Position numbers and translations under genes: made by a program
NCBI GenBank assembly: GCA_027578815.1
Contig: JANBTH010000455.1
Span: 1-17,039 of the forward strand
DNA: 17,039 nt
Reading direction: 5' to 3'
From: Coemansia sp. RSA 1804
Taxonomy: Eukaryota; Kickxellomycota; Kickxellomycetes; Kickxellales; Kickxellaceae
Shown: in pieces, positions 8,797 to 16,809 of the stretch
How positions within the stretch are numbered: the stretch's first letter is position 1
How the letters are laid out: each line of letters starts with the position of its first letter
The notes under the pieces: generated by a model
Database searches by the model: none
What the model saw: the letters and a program-made list of their open reading frames with translations, nothing else
Told to the model about the DNA's origin: nothing

Positions 8797-8851
8797 AACA
8801 ACATCAACAACATCAACAACAACAACAGCACCAACAACACCAACAACACCG
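8797..8851 (+). repeat. CAA/CAT/CAC trinucleotide-rich leader
   Basis: Imperfect AAC/CAA repeats (AACAACATCAACAACATC and onwards) in what should be the 5' leader of small gene B. Copy A has only a short CAACACCATC...AGCAACAGCAACAAT counterpart, so the repeat expanded in B or shrank in A. Confidence 0.8.
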
Positions 8852-8915
8852 ACACAGCATTCTCACCAAGCAAATAAGATATTACATATTTTTAATTGAA
8901 TATCATTAACCCAAC

Positions 8916-9041
8916 ATGCCTAAGAACAGTGGACAACAGGTTTTATATTGCCAGGTATGTGCTAACAATGGCAAAAAAGGTGTAGTAATGACTGATAAGC
9001 ATAAATCGCATGACAAGAACGGCAACCCAAATGGTAAATAA
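8916..9041 (+). CDS. Small putative zinc-binding protein B (41 aa), truncated paralogue of protein A
   Basis: ATG 8916 (context CCAACATG), stop TAA 9039-9041. It starts PKNSGQQVLYCQVCAN and has Cys12, Cys15, His29 and His32, spacing C-x2-C-x13-H-x2-H, followed by DKNGNPNGK. Residues shared with protein A in the same order are YC-x-VCA, N-x-G, M-T, H-x2-H and DKNG-x-P. The Ser-rich N-terminus is shorter, and the Lys-rich tail of A is missing: the sequence after GK runs straight into several stops, although a lysine-rich string (NPKKEDKKK) is still encoded in frame just beyond them. It may be a functional minimal version, a decaying copy, or (less likely) a spliced gene using the GGTAAATA near 9033 as a donor. 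It is convergent with VPS15, 251 bases away. Confidence 0.55.
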   Translation: MPKNSGQQVLYCQVCANNGKKGVVMTDKHKSHDKNGNPNGK

Positions 9042-9292
9042 TAGTTATGATAAAACAAGGCAAATCCGAAGAAAGAGGACAAGAAGAAGTAATCATACAG
9101 TGGACAGACACAACACTAGGTTGGTGTTATTATATATGCAATGTATCGGAAGGAATGATATAACAGCATTGCTTATACCCAACATCCCGAAATGGTACTG
9201 TTGAGAAATAATATATGGAAATGTTTTATTTGCTATTATTATTTAAGACTTTTCTAACTAGTTGTTGTGTCTAATATAAGAGTCATGCAAGC

Positions 9293-12200
9293 CTAAATTA
9301 TAACACGAATCGCGCCACTCTGTAGGCCAGCAACAAGCATAACAGACGGCGCATCTACTATTGCGACCGAGATGATTGGTCCGCCAGGCTTGCGATTATT
9401 GGCAGCAAGTGCGTTGCTAGCCTCTAGCGCCAGCCTGTTGCTTGGATGGCCCAGCGGTGAGCGCGGCGCTGCTGGCGCAGTGTTCTCGCAATAGTAGACT
9501 GTGTCATTGAGCCTATACGAGGAATACGGAGTCCCCGCCTCCGACGAGTTAATTACATACGAGCGCTCCAGATTTTTCAGATCCCAGAACCGCAGCATCG
9601 AGTCGTTACTTCCCGCAACGAAATACGCCATCTTGTCAATGTGCTCTATGCTGTTAACGCGTAGCCGGCGATTAATGTCGTTCCCCTTGAGCTCCTGTAG
9701 GCTACGCGAGCACACGCATATTGGCCACTTGCCCGATCTCAGGTCGAGAACGCACACATCGCCGGCAATTGTGCCAACAAGAATGCTGTCGGGTTTGTAC
9801 ATTGCCAGTGATGTGATCTGGTGTCCAAGGAAGTGCCTGAATCGTTTCAGCTCTATTCGGAACCTAGTGTCAATCAGAACAAGCATGCCCTCGGATGTCC
9901 CTACAATTGCAAAAACAGAGCCGTCGCTTACCACCGATGTCGGCCTCCCATACACTGGCCGCAGCGATATCTCATCCTCAAGCCTCATCGTCGCAACGTC
10001 GTAGAACAAGACACGGGACCTTGATGTGCACGCAACAAGCGACACGCCTGCTGTGCCCTTTGCGAATCCCATGCCAACAACATATTCATGCGCAGGGAGC
10101 ATCGTTTGCGGCACTAAATCATCAAACTCGTGCAATGTTGGGCGATACACATGGATGCTCCCGTTGTCCGAGCTGGATACAAGACAATCAAGCACGCTGT
10201 GGTAGACGAGACCTGTGATTCTTCCACCCTGGAAATGCGTTGCTCGCGATCGACAGACCGCGTTCTTGCGAAAACTGTTTGCGTCAAACAACCTCACAAC
10301 TCCGTCATCGCCGCCTGATGCAAACAATGCCCCGCCTGCTGCCACCAGGCAAGAGACTGCATCGTTGTGCTCCACAATCTCTGCAACCAGCGACCCATGA
10401 GGCCGCCATTCGTCGTACTTTTGCCGTCTCGCTGATGAGGCAAAATCAAGCTCCAACGACTTTTTGTGCATAAATGCCTCCACTTTCCCTTTTGCCATCT
10501 GAGCTTTGCCGTTCCATGGATCATTGACTGGCGTCAGGAAGACCGTTTGCAAAGTAGCGCCAATCTCACGCAGCTGGATAACACGAGCAGATGACTTGTC
10601 TGATGGCTCACTATTCATACTGGCAGGAATTCCATCCGCACGTCCGCTTCTGGAATTTGTTTCGGTAATGTCCAAGGCAACATCCACAAGATCGCGAGAT
10701 ATAGGAAGCACTGCGTTCTGAACTACAAACTCTGTGAACTCCTTTGAGCTTCTATGCAATGCAGGCTGCTTTGACAGTGCCTGTGCCTCCACCAGCTTAT
10801 CCCAAAGCATGGCAGGCGACATCTGCGGAACAAGCTTAATCAGCGCACGAAGAGCGCTGATGACAACAAACACTTCGTGGTCGTTCAAATTGATTAGAGG
10901 CACAATGTACTCGCGCGATGCGTGGCGGCTGATCTGACCTGATGCTGCAAACACCACATCAAAGAAGGCTGCTCGCAAAAACCAGCAGTCACGGTCATTC
11001 AAGTAGGTGATTATATGCGAGAGGCTCTGCACACCACGCTCGTAGAGCTGCGGAAACGAGCAAAGAAGTACGTGTTTGACCTCGGCTTCGTCAAAGGATA
11101 GTTTGCTGACAACCGCACGTACTCGACTTTCAAGGAACTCTGCCCGTCGTACCTGTGAACCAGACGAAGCAGCAGCAGATGGGCCATGTAGGTCGCCGCA
11201 TATTAGATAATGTGCACTGTCTGCAATGTCAGAAATAACTGAGGCAAAGATGCAGCGGACTTCAACACTAGTGTCGCTAGCATAGTATTGCAAGTGCGCG
11301 GAGAGATAGTCGTCAAATATATTGGCATTTATCGGCGTCAATTGGTTCAGATCAAGCAAAATGTCCCGGATTCCAACAATAGCCAACATGCGCACCTGCG
11401 GTGAAGGGTCAGCCGAGAGAGCAACCAAGTAAGGGAGAATAAGATCCGGGTCTCCTTTGAGAGAACCGCGGCTGCATTTGAGTAACACTTTAATACCCAT
11501 GCATCTCGAGGACGGAAGGCTGCAATTGCGCACATTAGCGCAAGAAACGCTGGCAAATATCTCGCATGTATCATCGCTTATGCGGTCAATCTCCCCAAAC
11601 AGAGTACGCATCCGCGTGTCGGGACTACTGCCGTCCATATATGCTGCCAGGGGTGCGCTTGGAAATATCGATGCCCACCGGTCCAGGTATTCAGCAGCGG
11701 AGAGACGCGCTTCGGGATCGATCTGCACCATATGTGCTACCAATGCAGCAATGTCTGGGTCATGGATCACCGAGACCAACTCCTGAGCACTAACATCGCC
11801 CTTGCGATACTGCAACAACCGCGACAAACTGAAAAGAGGGTTTCCGTCCAAAAAGATCTCGGCTATAACACATCCAGCTGAAAATATGTCCATCGACGGG
11901 TTCAGAGCAAGCACATCCTTTTCGCCGCCATCAGATAGGTTCTCTTGCGTTGCGCTGACATTAGAAGCAATCAGCAGCTGCGCAATTTTACTTCCCGGAT
12001 CGTAGAATCGTTCAGGAGCGACACAGCAGCACTGGCGAGCGGACGTGTCAAAATAAAAGTTGAATTCGGCCGGATCATCGGCAGGTAAGTATGTTGGTTT
12101 GAAAGGCGCAAAGTCTGCCAGGTATGCCAGGTTCCAGCTTGTCACCATAACGTTCTCGCTTTTAATGTCACCATGGCAAACGCCCCGAGCATGCGACTCG

Positions 12201-12634
12201 CGCAGTGCAGTGAGGATCTGGTAAGCAATCCAGCGCTTCTCGGCTGGCGACAGAAATGGCCGCGTGCTGGCTTTATCATAGAGGTTGTTGTGCAAGTACT
12301 GTCGCAGGATATACACTGCCCAGTCATCGCTCAGCACCCGTATCTGTCCTAGCACACGCTTGGCACCCTTGAGGTCCGAATAGAGTTTGCGTAGTGTTTT
12401 TATCTGGTGAGTTGGGTCGAAATTCATGCTAACAGGGCGCATGAACACATGAAGAACCATTTGGCCTTCACTTGGAAGTTTGCAGAGAATTGTCTTCATA
12501 AATCGCGTGCTGCCCAGCATTTTGATGTGCTGCAGCGGCTCTCCTAGCTCTGCACCAAGCCCGTTGACGCCCATTGCCAGCGGGGGCTGCAAATCAGCAG
12601 CAGCAACTAGCGAATGTGACGCTGCTTGGCCCAT
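9293..12634 (-). CDS. VPS15: Vps15 / PIK3R4, regulatory protein-kinase-like subunit of class III PI3-kinase
   Basis: 1113 residues, ATG at 12634 and TAG at 9293. The start MGQAAS is a classic N-myristoylation signal and fixes the initiation codon. The kinase-like domain (about 30-325) has NLYD-x-ASTRPFL, EKRWIAYQ, the catalytic loop HGDIKSEN (154-161), DFA in place of DFG (174-176), FKPTYLP, APERF (206-210) and DIFSAGC, all hallmarks of Vps15. The usual Lys of the VAIK strand appears as His (LHVF). HEAT-type helices fill about 380-650. A short linker is followed by a WD40 propeller from about 745 (WRPHGSLVAEIVEHNDAVSCL) to the C-terminus (SGAIRVII). Vps15 scaffolds Vps34 and Vps30/Beclin in autophagy and endosomal sorting. 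At 1113 aa it is shorter than the human (~1358) and budding yeast (~1454) proteins. No intron is needed. Confidence 0.96.
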   Translation of the reverse strand: MGQAASHSLVAAADLQPPLAMGVNGLGAELGEPLQHIKMLGSTRFMKTILCKLPSEGQMVLHVFMRPVSMNFDPTHQIKTLRKLYSDLKGAKRVLGQIRVLSDDWAVYILRQYLHNNLYDKASTRPFLSPAEKRWIAYQILTALRESHARGVCHGDIKSENVMVTSWNLAYLADFAPFKPTYLPADDPAEFNFYFDTSARQCCCVAPERFYDPGSKIAQLLIASNVSATQENLSDGGEKDVLALNPSMDIFSAGCVIAEIFLDGNPLFSLSRLLQYRKGDVSAQELVSVIHDPDIAALVAHMVQIDPEARLSAAEYLDRWASIFPSAPLAAYMDGSSPDTRMRTLFGEIDRISDDTCEIFASVSCANVRNCSLPSSRCMGIKVLLKCSRGSLKGDPDLILPYLVALSADPSPQVRMLAIVGIRDILLDLNQLTPINANIFDDYLSAHLQYYASDTSVEVRCIFASVISDIADSAHYLICGDLHGPSAAASSGSQVRRAEFLESRVRAVVSKLSFDEAEVKHVLLCSFPQLYERGVQSLSHIITYLNDRDCWFLRAAFFDVVFAASGQISRHASREYIVPLINLNDHEVFVVISALRALIKLVPQMSPAMLWDKLVEAQALSKQPALHRSSKEFTEFVVQNAVLPISRDLVDVALDITETNSRSGRADGIPASMNSEPSDKSSARVIQLREIGATLQTVFLTPVNDPWNGKAQMAKGKVEAFMHKKSLELDFASSARRQKYDEWRPHGSLVAEIVEHNDAVSCLVAAGGALFASGGDDGVVRLFDANSFRKNAVCRSRATHFQGGRITGLVYHSVLDCLVSSSDNGSIHVYRPTLHEFDDLVPQTMLPAHEYVVGMGFAKGTAGVSLVACTSRSRVLFYDVATMRLEDEISLRPVYGRPTSVVSDGSVFAIVGTSEGMLVLIDTRFRIELKRFRHFLGHQITSLAMYKPDSILVGTIAGDVCVLDLRSGKWPICVCSRSLQELKGNDINRRLRVNSIEHIDKMAYFVAGSNDSMLRFWDLKNLERSYVINSSEAGTPYSSYRLNDTVYYCENTAPAAPRSPLGHPSNRLALEASNALAANNRKPGGPIISVAIVDAPSVMLVAGLQSGAIRVII

Positions 12635-13076
12635 CTCTAGCTTTGTGGAAACCTCCTTTTACAAGCAAATTACTTTAATAGAAATGAATCACCGCTGTTG
12701 TTTATACTAGTAGCAATGATAGACAGGCGGTTAATGCAGACCAAGATAAAGTATGAATGAAATATAAATATAAATACGAGGGATGCAGAATTTAGCAAAC
12801 GAAGAAGCGAAAAAAAAAAAAACAAAAGTGGAAAATACCTTCTTTTTGACTGCAGGGTCTTTTGGCGTTAGATTTCTTTGTGATTTATGAGCGAAAAAGC
12901 GTTTATATACCAACACGGTTATAAAAGGTCACCTTCATTGTTGGCCAGCATAAAATTGCTAAGAATATAGACATACAATGTAAGCTACTCATCTTTGTTA
13001 TTATTATTCACTCACATTAAAACAAAATAGACAACTAGGTGTGGTCCGTGCCACAGCGTAGAAAGGATTCTACAAT
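12635..13076. other. Intergenic region: VPS15 promoter and SUV3 3' end
   Basis: AT-rich, 442 bases. A run of 13 A (12810-12822), poly-T on the coding strand of VPS15, lies about 180 bases before its ATG. A minus-strand TATATAAA (plus-strand TTTATATA near 12901) lies further upstream, and TATAAAAG also occurs on the plus strand near 12920 with no gene following it. I see no RNA gene. Confidence 0.5.
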
Positions 13077-15320
13077 TCAACCCTGCGCAATAGCTTGGAC
13101 ATTGGGTTGCGGTTGCTCTTGGAGGCTATCAGGAGCTTTGAGTTGGCCCCTCATACTCATTAGTCCTTGGTGAAGAAGCTCTTCACATTTTGCCTTGGCT
13201 TCAAGTGCTTCGGCCTCGCCCTTGAATACGTAGCTGAAGTTCGTGACCATCCAGAGATAGGAAGTAATAATGTTGTGCCATTGCTCAAACAAAGCAGCCA
13301 TCTCGCGGCTCCTTGGCGGATTCGATGGGAGATTTACCAAATGTTCGATCTTGCACTCCTTCTTGTAAGCGATGGCCTCTGCAAACTTTCTCACGCACAT
13401 CTTGTCCAAAGAAGTTTTCGTTTTGATGGGAGCGTATATCAGTCGGTATTTTTGGCGGATCGATAGCGGGAGGTCCTCAATTAGGGCGGCAATGTCTTCC
13501 TGCCCATCAAAATCGCACAAAAAGTAGTTGTCGCTCACACTGGCAATGTCACAAAACATCCGCCATAGCTTCGCAAAAGATATCTTAGGAAACTGGTGCG
13601 AGAACAGCTCGATGATATCTGGGGGCGGTTGAACTCCGGCCGCATCCAGTACCTGCGGGGTTGAGTGCATCAGGTTGTTTAGGCTCGGAATATCGGTGTC
13701 CCAGAACGAAGTAACAACTCCAATTTTGCTATCAGACTTGAACCGCCCGGCACGGCCGCCGATCTGCCTCGTCTGCGAGACGCTAACTGTCCGTACAGAC
13801 TCGCCATCCCATTTTGTCAGCTTCATGAACACGATACGCTTGATGTTGAGGTTAATGCCCATGCCAACTGCATCGCTCGCCACCATCACATTGTATTCCG
13901 AGTCAGGGTCGTTAAACAGCTCTGCCTGTTTGGCCCTTGCCTCGGGAGGAAGACCACCGTAGATAACGGCGCATCTCATCCCAGTATTTTCCTCGATGAT
14001 CTTCTTGGTCTCGTAGATCTCCTTGCGCGAGAATGTAATCACACAATCGCCCTTCCTGATGTTCTTCCAGCTGCCCTCAAGCGACTTTTTACTGACCTTC
14101 AGCTGCCCCAAGCGTGTATACTCGCGAACCTCAACCTCCTCGTCTAACGATTCGCAAATCTTCTTTACCAGCGGCACGGCAGATGGCTCGCCACAGAGAT
14201 GGATCTCATCGGCCAGAATGCCCACAAGCGCGTTGGTCCACGCCCAGCCGCGCTGACGATCATTAATCATCTGGATCTCGTCAATGACAGCAACCTTGTA
14301 TATAGTTGACAAAACACACATCTCTATTGTGCATGATGTGACATGCGTATTGACCGTTCCCTTATGATTGTATCCAAGCGGCTCTATCCCTATCTCTTTA
14401 AATACAGGCATTTTCTTTTCTTCGCCAGTGATAAGAGAAGCCGAAATTCCTTCTTTCAACATCCTTGTGTACACTTCGTGTGCCAGCAGACGAAGAGGCG
14501 AGCAGTATACGCTTGCGTGAGGCCCCTTTATCCGTTGCAGCGCATGATATGTTTTACCAGAGTTTGTTGGTCCAACGTGCATAACTATGCGTCGCTTCAT
14601 AGTTCGAGCACGCGGATTCCATTCTTCTGGAAACCGGAGATCAGTGATTTCCCGGAGATATTTGATGTTTGAAACCACATTAGGCGCCTCCTTTTCCAGA
14701 AACGCGTAGAACTGGTTGACCAGAATGTTGTTGAATAGCGTCTTATTGATATGCCGCAGAGTCGGTAATAGGTTTGCTGGCAAGAGACGTTTGATCTCTC
14801 CGTTTCTCGCGGCAGTTGCATATCTTTCCGACCACAAATCAAACATATCCTTGCGAATTCCAAACAACGCACACCGATGGTAGACTGAACTATCGGTGCA
14901 GAACCATGTGAGCTGAGAGCCCAGCAAATCCTTTGCAAATTCCTCGTTCATATCTGCATCGCTTGGCCATCCCTCGGTCTCTGCGGGTTCCAAACTATGC
15001 ATGTGTCTGTCTGGAGACATATCGCCGATCGCCTGCCTCGACGGCCTCGACTGCAGTCGCTTAAAACGAGAATAATCCGATGTGCCGCTTGTTTTGTTTC
15101 CAGAGAGATGCCTATCCCGTGTCCTGGCTTCTCTAATATCCTTTTCCTCTTTTACCCTCTTCATGTATTCCTTTGATCCCTTTGCGCTACGAAACCGCAC
15201 TGCGCTGCTATGAATGGGTTTGACGCAAAGTACATTTACAGTGGCTTTTAAACCAGACAGACAGCTACCGGTGGATACCAGCAGTGGAGTCGCACGTCGC
15301 AAATTCAGACAAGGCGGCAT
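13077..15320 (-). CDS. SUV3: Suv3-type mitochondrial ATP-dependent RNA helicase
   Basis: 747 residues from ATG 15320 to TGA 13077. The frame is open upstream to a TTG at 15398, but the first ATG is at 15320. The N-terminus (about 1-48: basic, Ser/Leu-rich, no acidic residues) looks like a mitochondrial presequence. The helicase core begins with Walker A GPTNSGKT (about 250-257) and has Walker B DEIQ (about 347-350), the SDAVGMGINL motif (about 482-491) and motif VI QIGGRAGR (about 519-526), the DExH pattern of the Ski2-like Suv3 family. The C-terminal LFEQWHNIITSYLW-x-x-TNFSYVF segment is the SUV3 C-terminal domain. In yeast Suv3 joins the exoribonuclease Dss1 as the mitochondrial degradosome; in humans it partners PNPase. 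The length fits the family (yeast ~737, human 786). Single exon. Confidence 0.97.
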   Translation of the reverse strand: MPPCLNLRRATPLLVSTGSCLSGLKATVNVLCVKPIHSSAVRFRSAKGSKEYMKRVKEEKDIREARTRDRHLSGNKTSGTSDYSRFKRLQSRPSRQAIGDMSPDRHMHSLEPAETEGWPSDADMNEEFAKDLLGSQLTWFCTDSSVYHRCALFGIRKDMFDLWSERYATAARNGEIKRLLPANLLPTLRHINKTLFNNILVNQFYAFLEKEAPNVVSNIKYLREITDLRFPEEWNPRARTMKRRIVMHVGPTNSGKTYHALQRIKGPHASVYCSPLRLLAHEVYTRMLKEGISASLITGEEKKMPVFKEIGIEPLGYNHKGTVNTHVTSCTIEMCVLSTIYKVAVIDEIQMINDRQRGWAWTNALVGILADEIHLCGEPSAVPLVKKICESLDEEVEVREYTRLGQLKVSKKSLEGSWKNIRKGDCVITFSRKEIYETKKIIEENTGMRCAVIYGGLPPEARAKQAELFNDPDSEYNVMVASDAVGMGINLNIKRIVFMKLTKWDGESVRTVSVSQTRQIGGRAGRFKSDSKIGVVTSFWDTDIPSLNNLMHSTPQVLDAAGVQPPPDIIELFSHQFPKISFAKLWRMFCDIASVSDNYFLCDFDGQEDIAALIEDLPLSIRQKYRLIYAPIKTKTSLDKMCVRKFAEAIAYKKECKIEHLVNLPSNPPRSREMAALFEQWHNIITSYLWMVTNFSYVFKGEAEALEAKAKCEELLHQGLMSMRGQLKAPDSLQEQPQPNVQAIAQG

Positions 15321-15740
15321 TTTGATTTCTAGTTTGTTATTTTGGATAGAGGAAAAGGAAAGAAGTAATGTGTAAGGAAAAATACAAAAAGGTGGCAAAA
15401 GGTACTAAAAAAGCTTTAAGAAAAGAACCAAAAATACTTTTTCCAATGAAAAATTTACAAAGGCTTACAAAATTACCCAAAGTCCGAGATAAAGTGTGCT
15501 TTGATTTAATATTATTGCAATTATGATCATTGGCTACAATGTATAGAAAGTGTAAAATTTCCAAGCGGCGCGAGCTATGGAGTTTACAGTGGATATTCAG
15601 CGAAAGAAAATTTATTCTCTGGCGGAATGAGTGTAGCTATCCATCAGCTTGGCAAAGTTTTCAAGAATTCTACATTATACATCTACAAGATAAAAAAAAG
15701 TAAAAATAAGAGAGTTTACCGTACCAAAATGGTGGAGCTT
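15321..15740. other. Intergenic region: SUV3 promoter and TLC-gene 3' end
   Basis: 420 AT-rich bases with purine-rich (AAAAGG/GAAAG) stretches near 15350-15430. It should contain the minus-strand promoter of SUV3 and the 3' UTR of the TLC gene. I see no further gene. Confidence 0.5.
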
Positions 15741-16442
15741 TTAGTCAAACAATAACAAATGCTCTTCCTGGGGGGTTTGGATGATCTCAGGCTTGTTTCG
15801 CTTTATCTGCCCACGTACCGCACCATAGAACCAGTGCAAATGCATTGGCAGGACAAGGAACATGAGCTTCCAGAGAAAGCGGATCTCCGAGTGCTGGAAA
15901 AACTCCAACAGGAGCACAGTATGCAAAGCAATCCTTGTAGAAAAGAAGGTAACAGTGAAGAGAGTGTCGCATCGCCAGTCCTTACGCATACTGCCTAGAG
16001 CAAGAATAATTGTTGGAAACTCGTTGTAGAACATCAAGCAGAATATAGCCGATACGCCCTGTATGGCTGCAAAGATAGTGAGACCGATATAGAGTGAATG
16101 GTGGATATATCCGTTAAGTAAAGTAATGGTAGAGCGATAGTACATGAGGCCGAGTATAAGATCCCATACCAGGTAGGAGAAGAAGAAGCCCAGGAGCACC
16201 AGAGAAAGAGGATCCGAGTGAATGATTCTGGTTACATCGAACCCTTGAGCCAGCGCAAAGACCATGTACTTTATTGAGCCCACAGAGACCACTATGCAGG
16301 TGACAGATGTGGGCACCCATGCCAGCTTCTTTTCCGAGTCAAAGATGTTTTTTCGACGCACGGAGTGGAAAATGGCATTTAGTCCAAGCGAGCCTACCAC
16401 TGCTCCAACAGCAAAGCCAGACGGTATGGCCAATATGCTCAT
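15741..16442 (-). CDS. TLC (TRAM-LAG1-CLN8) domain multi-pass membrane protein, TLCD4/TMEM56-like
   Basis: 233 residues from ATG 16442 to TAA 15741. The frame continues 17 codons upstream only to a TTG directly preceded by a stop, so the ATG is the start. About six hydrophobic segments are visible, near residues 6-25, 43-64, 78-102, 114-137, 160-181 and 191-209, with a short charged C-terminus (KRNKPEIIQTPQEEH). The TLC pattern is seen in YLVWDLILGLMYYRS, the GYIHHSLYI histidine pair (His114-His115) and the later FYNEFPTIIL segment, which corresponds to the conserved E-x-S/T-P region of TLCD proteins. Ceramide synthase signatures (Lag1p motif, homeobox) are absent and the protein is short, so a TLCD4/TMEM56-like membrane protein is more likely than a ceramide synthase. 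Location is probably the ER or another endomembrane. Same strand as SUV3. Confidence 0.85.
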   Translation of the reverse strand: MSILAIPSGFAVGAVVGSLGLNAIFHSVRRKNIFDSEKKLAWVPTSVTCIVVSVGSIKYMVFALAQGFDVTRIIHSDPLSLVLLGFFFSYLVWDLILGLMYYRSTITLLNGYIHHSLYIGLTIFAAIQGVSAIFCLMFYNEFPTIILALGSMRKDWRCDTLFTVTFFSTRIALHTVLLLEFFQHSEIRFLWKLMFLVLPMHLHWFYGAVRGQIKRNKPEIIQTPQEEHLLLFD

Positions 16443-16809
16443 TATTAATGATTCACACAGAATAAATATTCTATATATTTGTCTTGAATGCAATTAACAG
16501 AAAAGAGAGAGAGAGAGAGAAACGGCTATATACGAAAGCAGAAAATCCAAGGAAAAATAACTATAAAGACATTGATTGATAAAGTTAACAGTTGTTGGGA
16601 ATAAAATCCCTAGGTTGTTTTTGCGGAAAAAAAAGGAAACAAAGGAATAGAAAGAGATAAGAATAAAATTCTGCACAATAACCGGATAAAAAGTACTATA
16701 TATTATAGAAAAGATTGTTTAACATTTAAAAACAAAAAACAAAAAACAAAGAAAAAGAAAAAGAGCTCAAGACATTCAACATTTTGAAAAAACAATTACA
16801 AAAACCACC
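16443..16809. other. AT-rich divergent intergenic region
   Basis: It lies between the minus-strand TLC gene and the possible plus-strand gene at 16810. It holds a GA microsatellite (about 16504-16521) just upstream of the TLC start, purine-rich tracts, and a short AACAAAAAAC-type repeat (about 16730-16750). It probably acts as a shared promoter. No RNA gene seen. Confidence 0.5.
16504..16521. repeat. GA dinucleotide microsatellite
   Basis: Alternating AG/GA of about 18 bases, some 60-80 bases upstream of the TLC-gene ATG. On the coding strand it reads as a TC tract, a common element of fungal leaders and promoters. Confidence 0.85.

Larger units (their letters stand above)
7958..9208 (+). 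repeat. Direct repeat unit, copy B (carries the 41-aa small gene)
   Basis: Second copy of the unit at 5742-6942, same orientation, displaced by about 2.2 kb. It differs by many indels, among them about 50-60 extra bases near 8150-8210 and an expanded CAA-rich leader at 8797-8851. Homology is clear to about 9178 and may continue weakly to the VPS15 stop codon (9293), where TCTAATA...GCCTAAATTATAA resembles TTTAATA...ACCTAAATGTTATAA of copy A. Confidence 0.85.

Noticed and set aside
8623..8877. 84-codon plus-strand frame beginning MCKVKSLYRQ, with a similar start (MCKAKSLYRQ) in copy A at 6359
   Set aside because: It runs across the conserved TATA box and the CAA-rich leader, and copy A stops after a different, shifted peptide. 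The agreement is explained by DNA conservation of the upstream block.
9010..9204. 64-codon plus-strand frame overlapping the end of small gene B
   Set aside because: No homologue in copy A as a separate ORF; it arises where copy B's reading frame was shifted relative to A.
5015..9292. tRNA, snoRNA or CRISPR-like array in the AT-rich island
   Set aside because: No A/B box pair resembling a tRNA, and no regularly spaced short repeats. The only repetition is the two long direct units and simple-sequence tracts.
15321..15398. 26-codon upstream extension of SUV3 from a TTG
   Set aside because: No ATG in it, and starting at 15320 gives a typical basic mitochondrial presequence.
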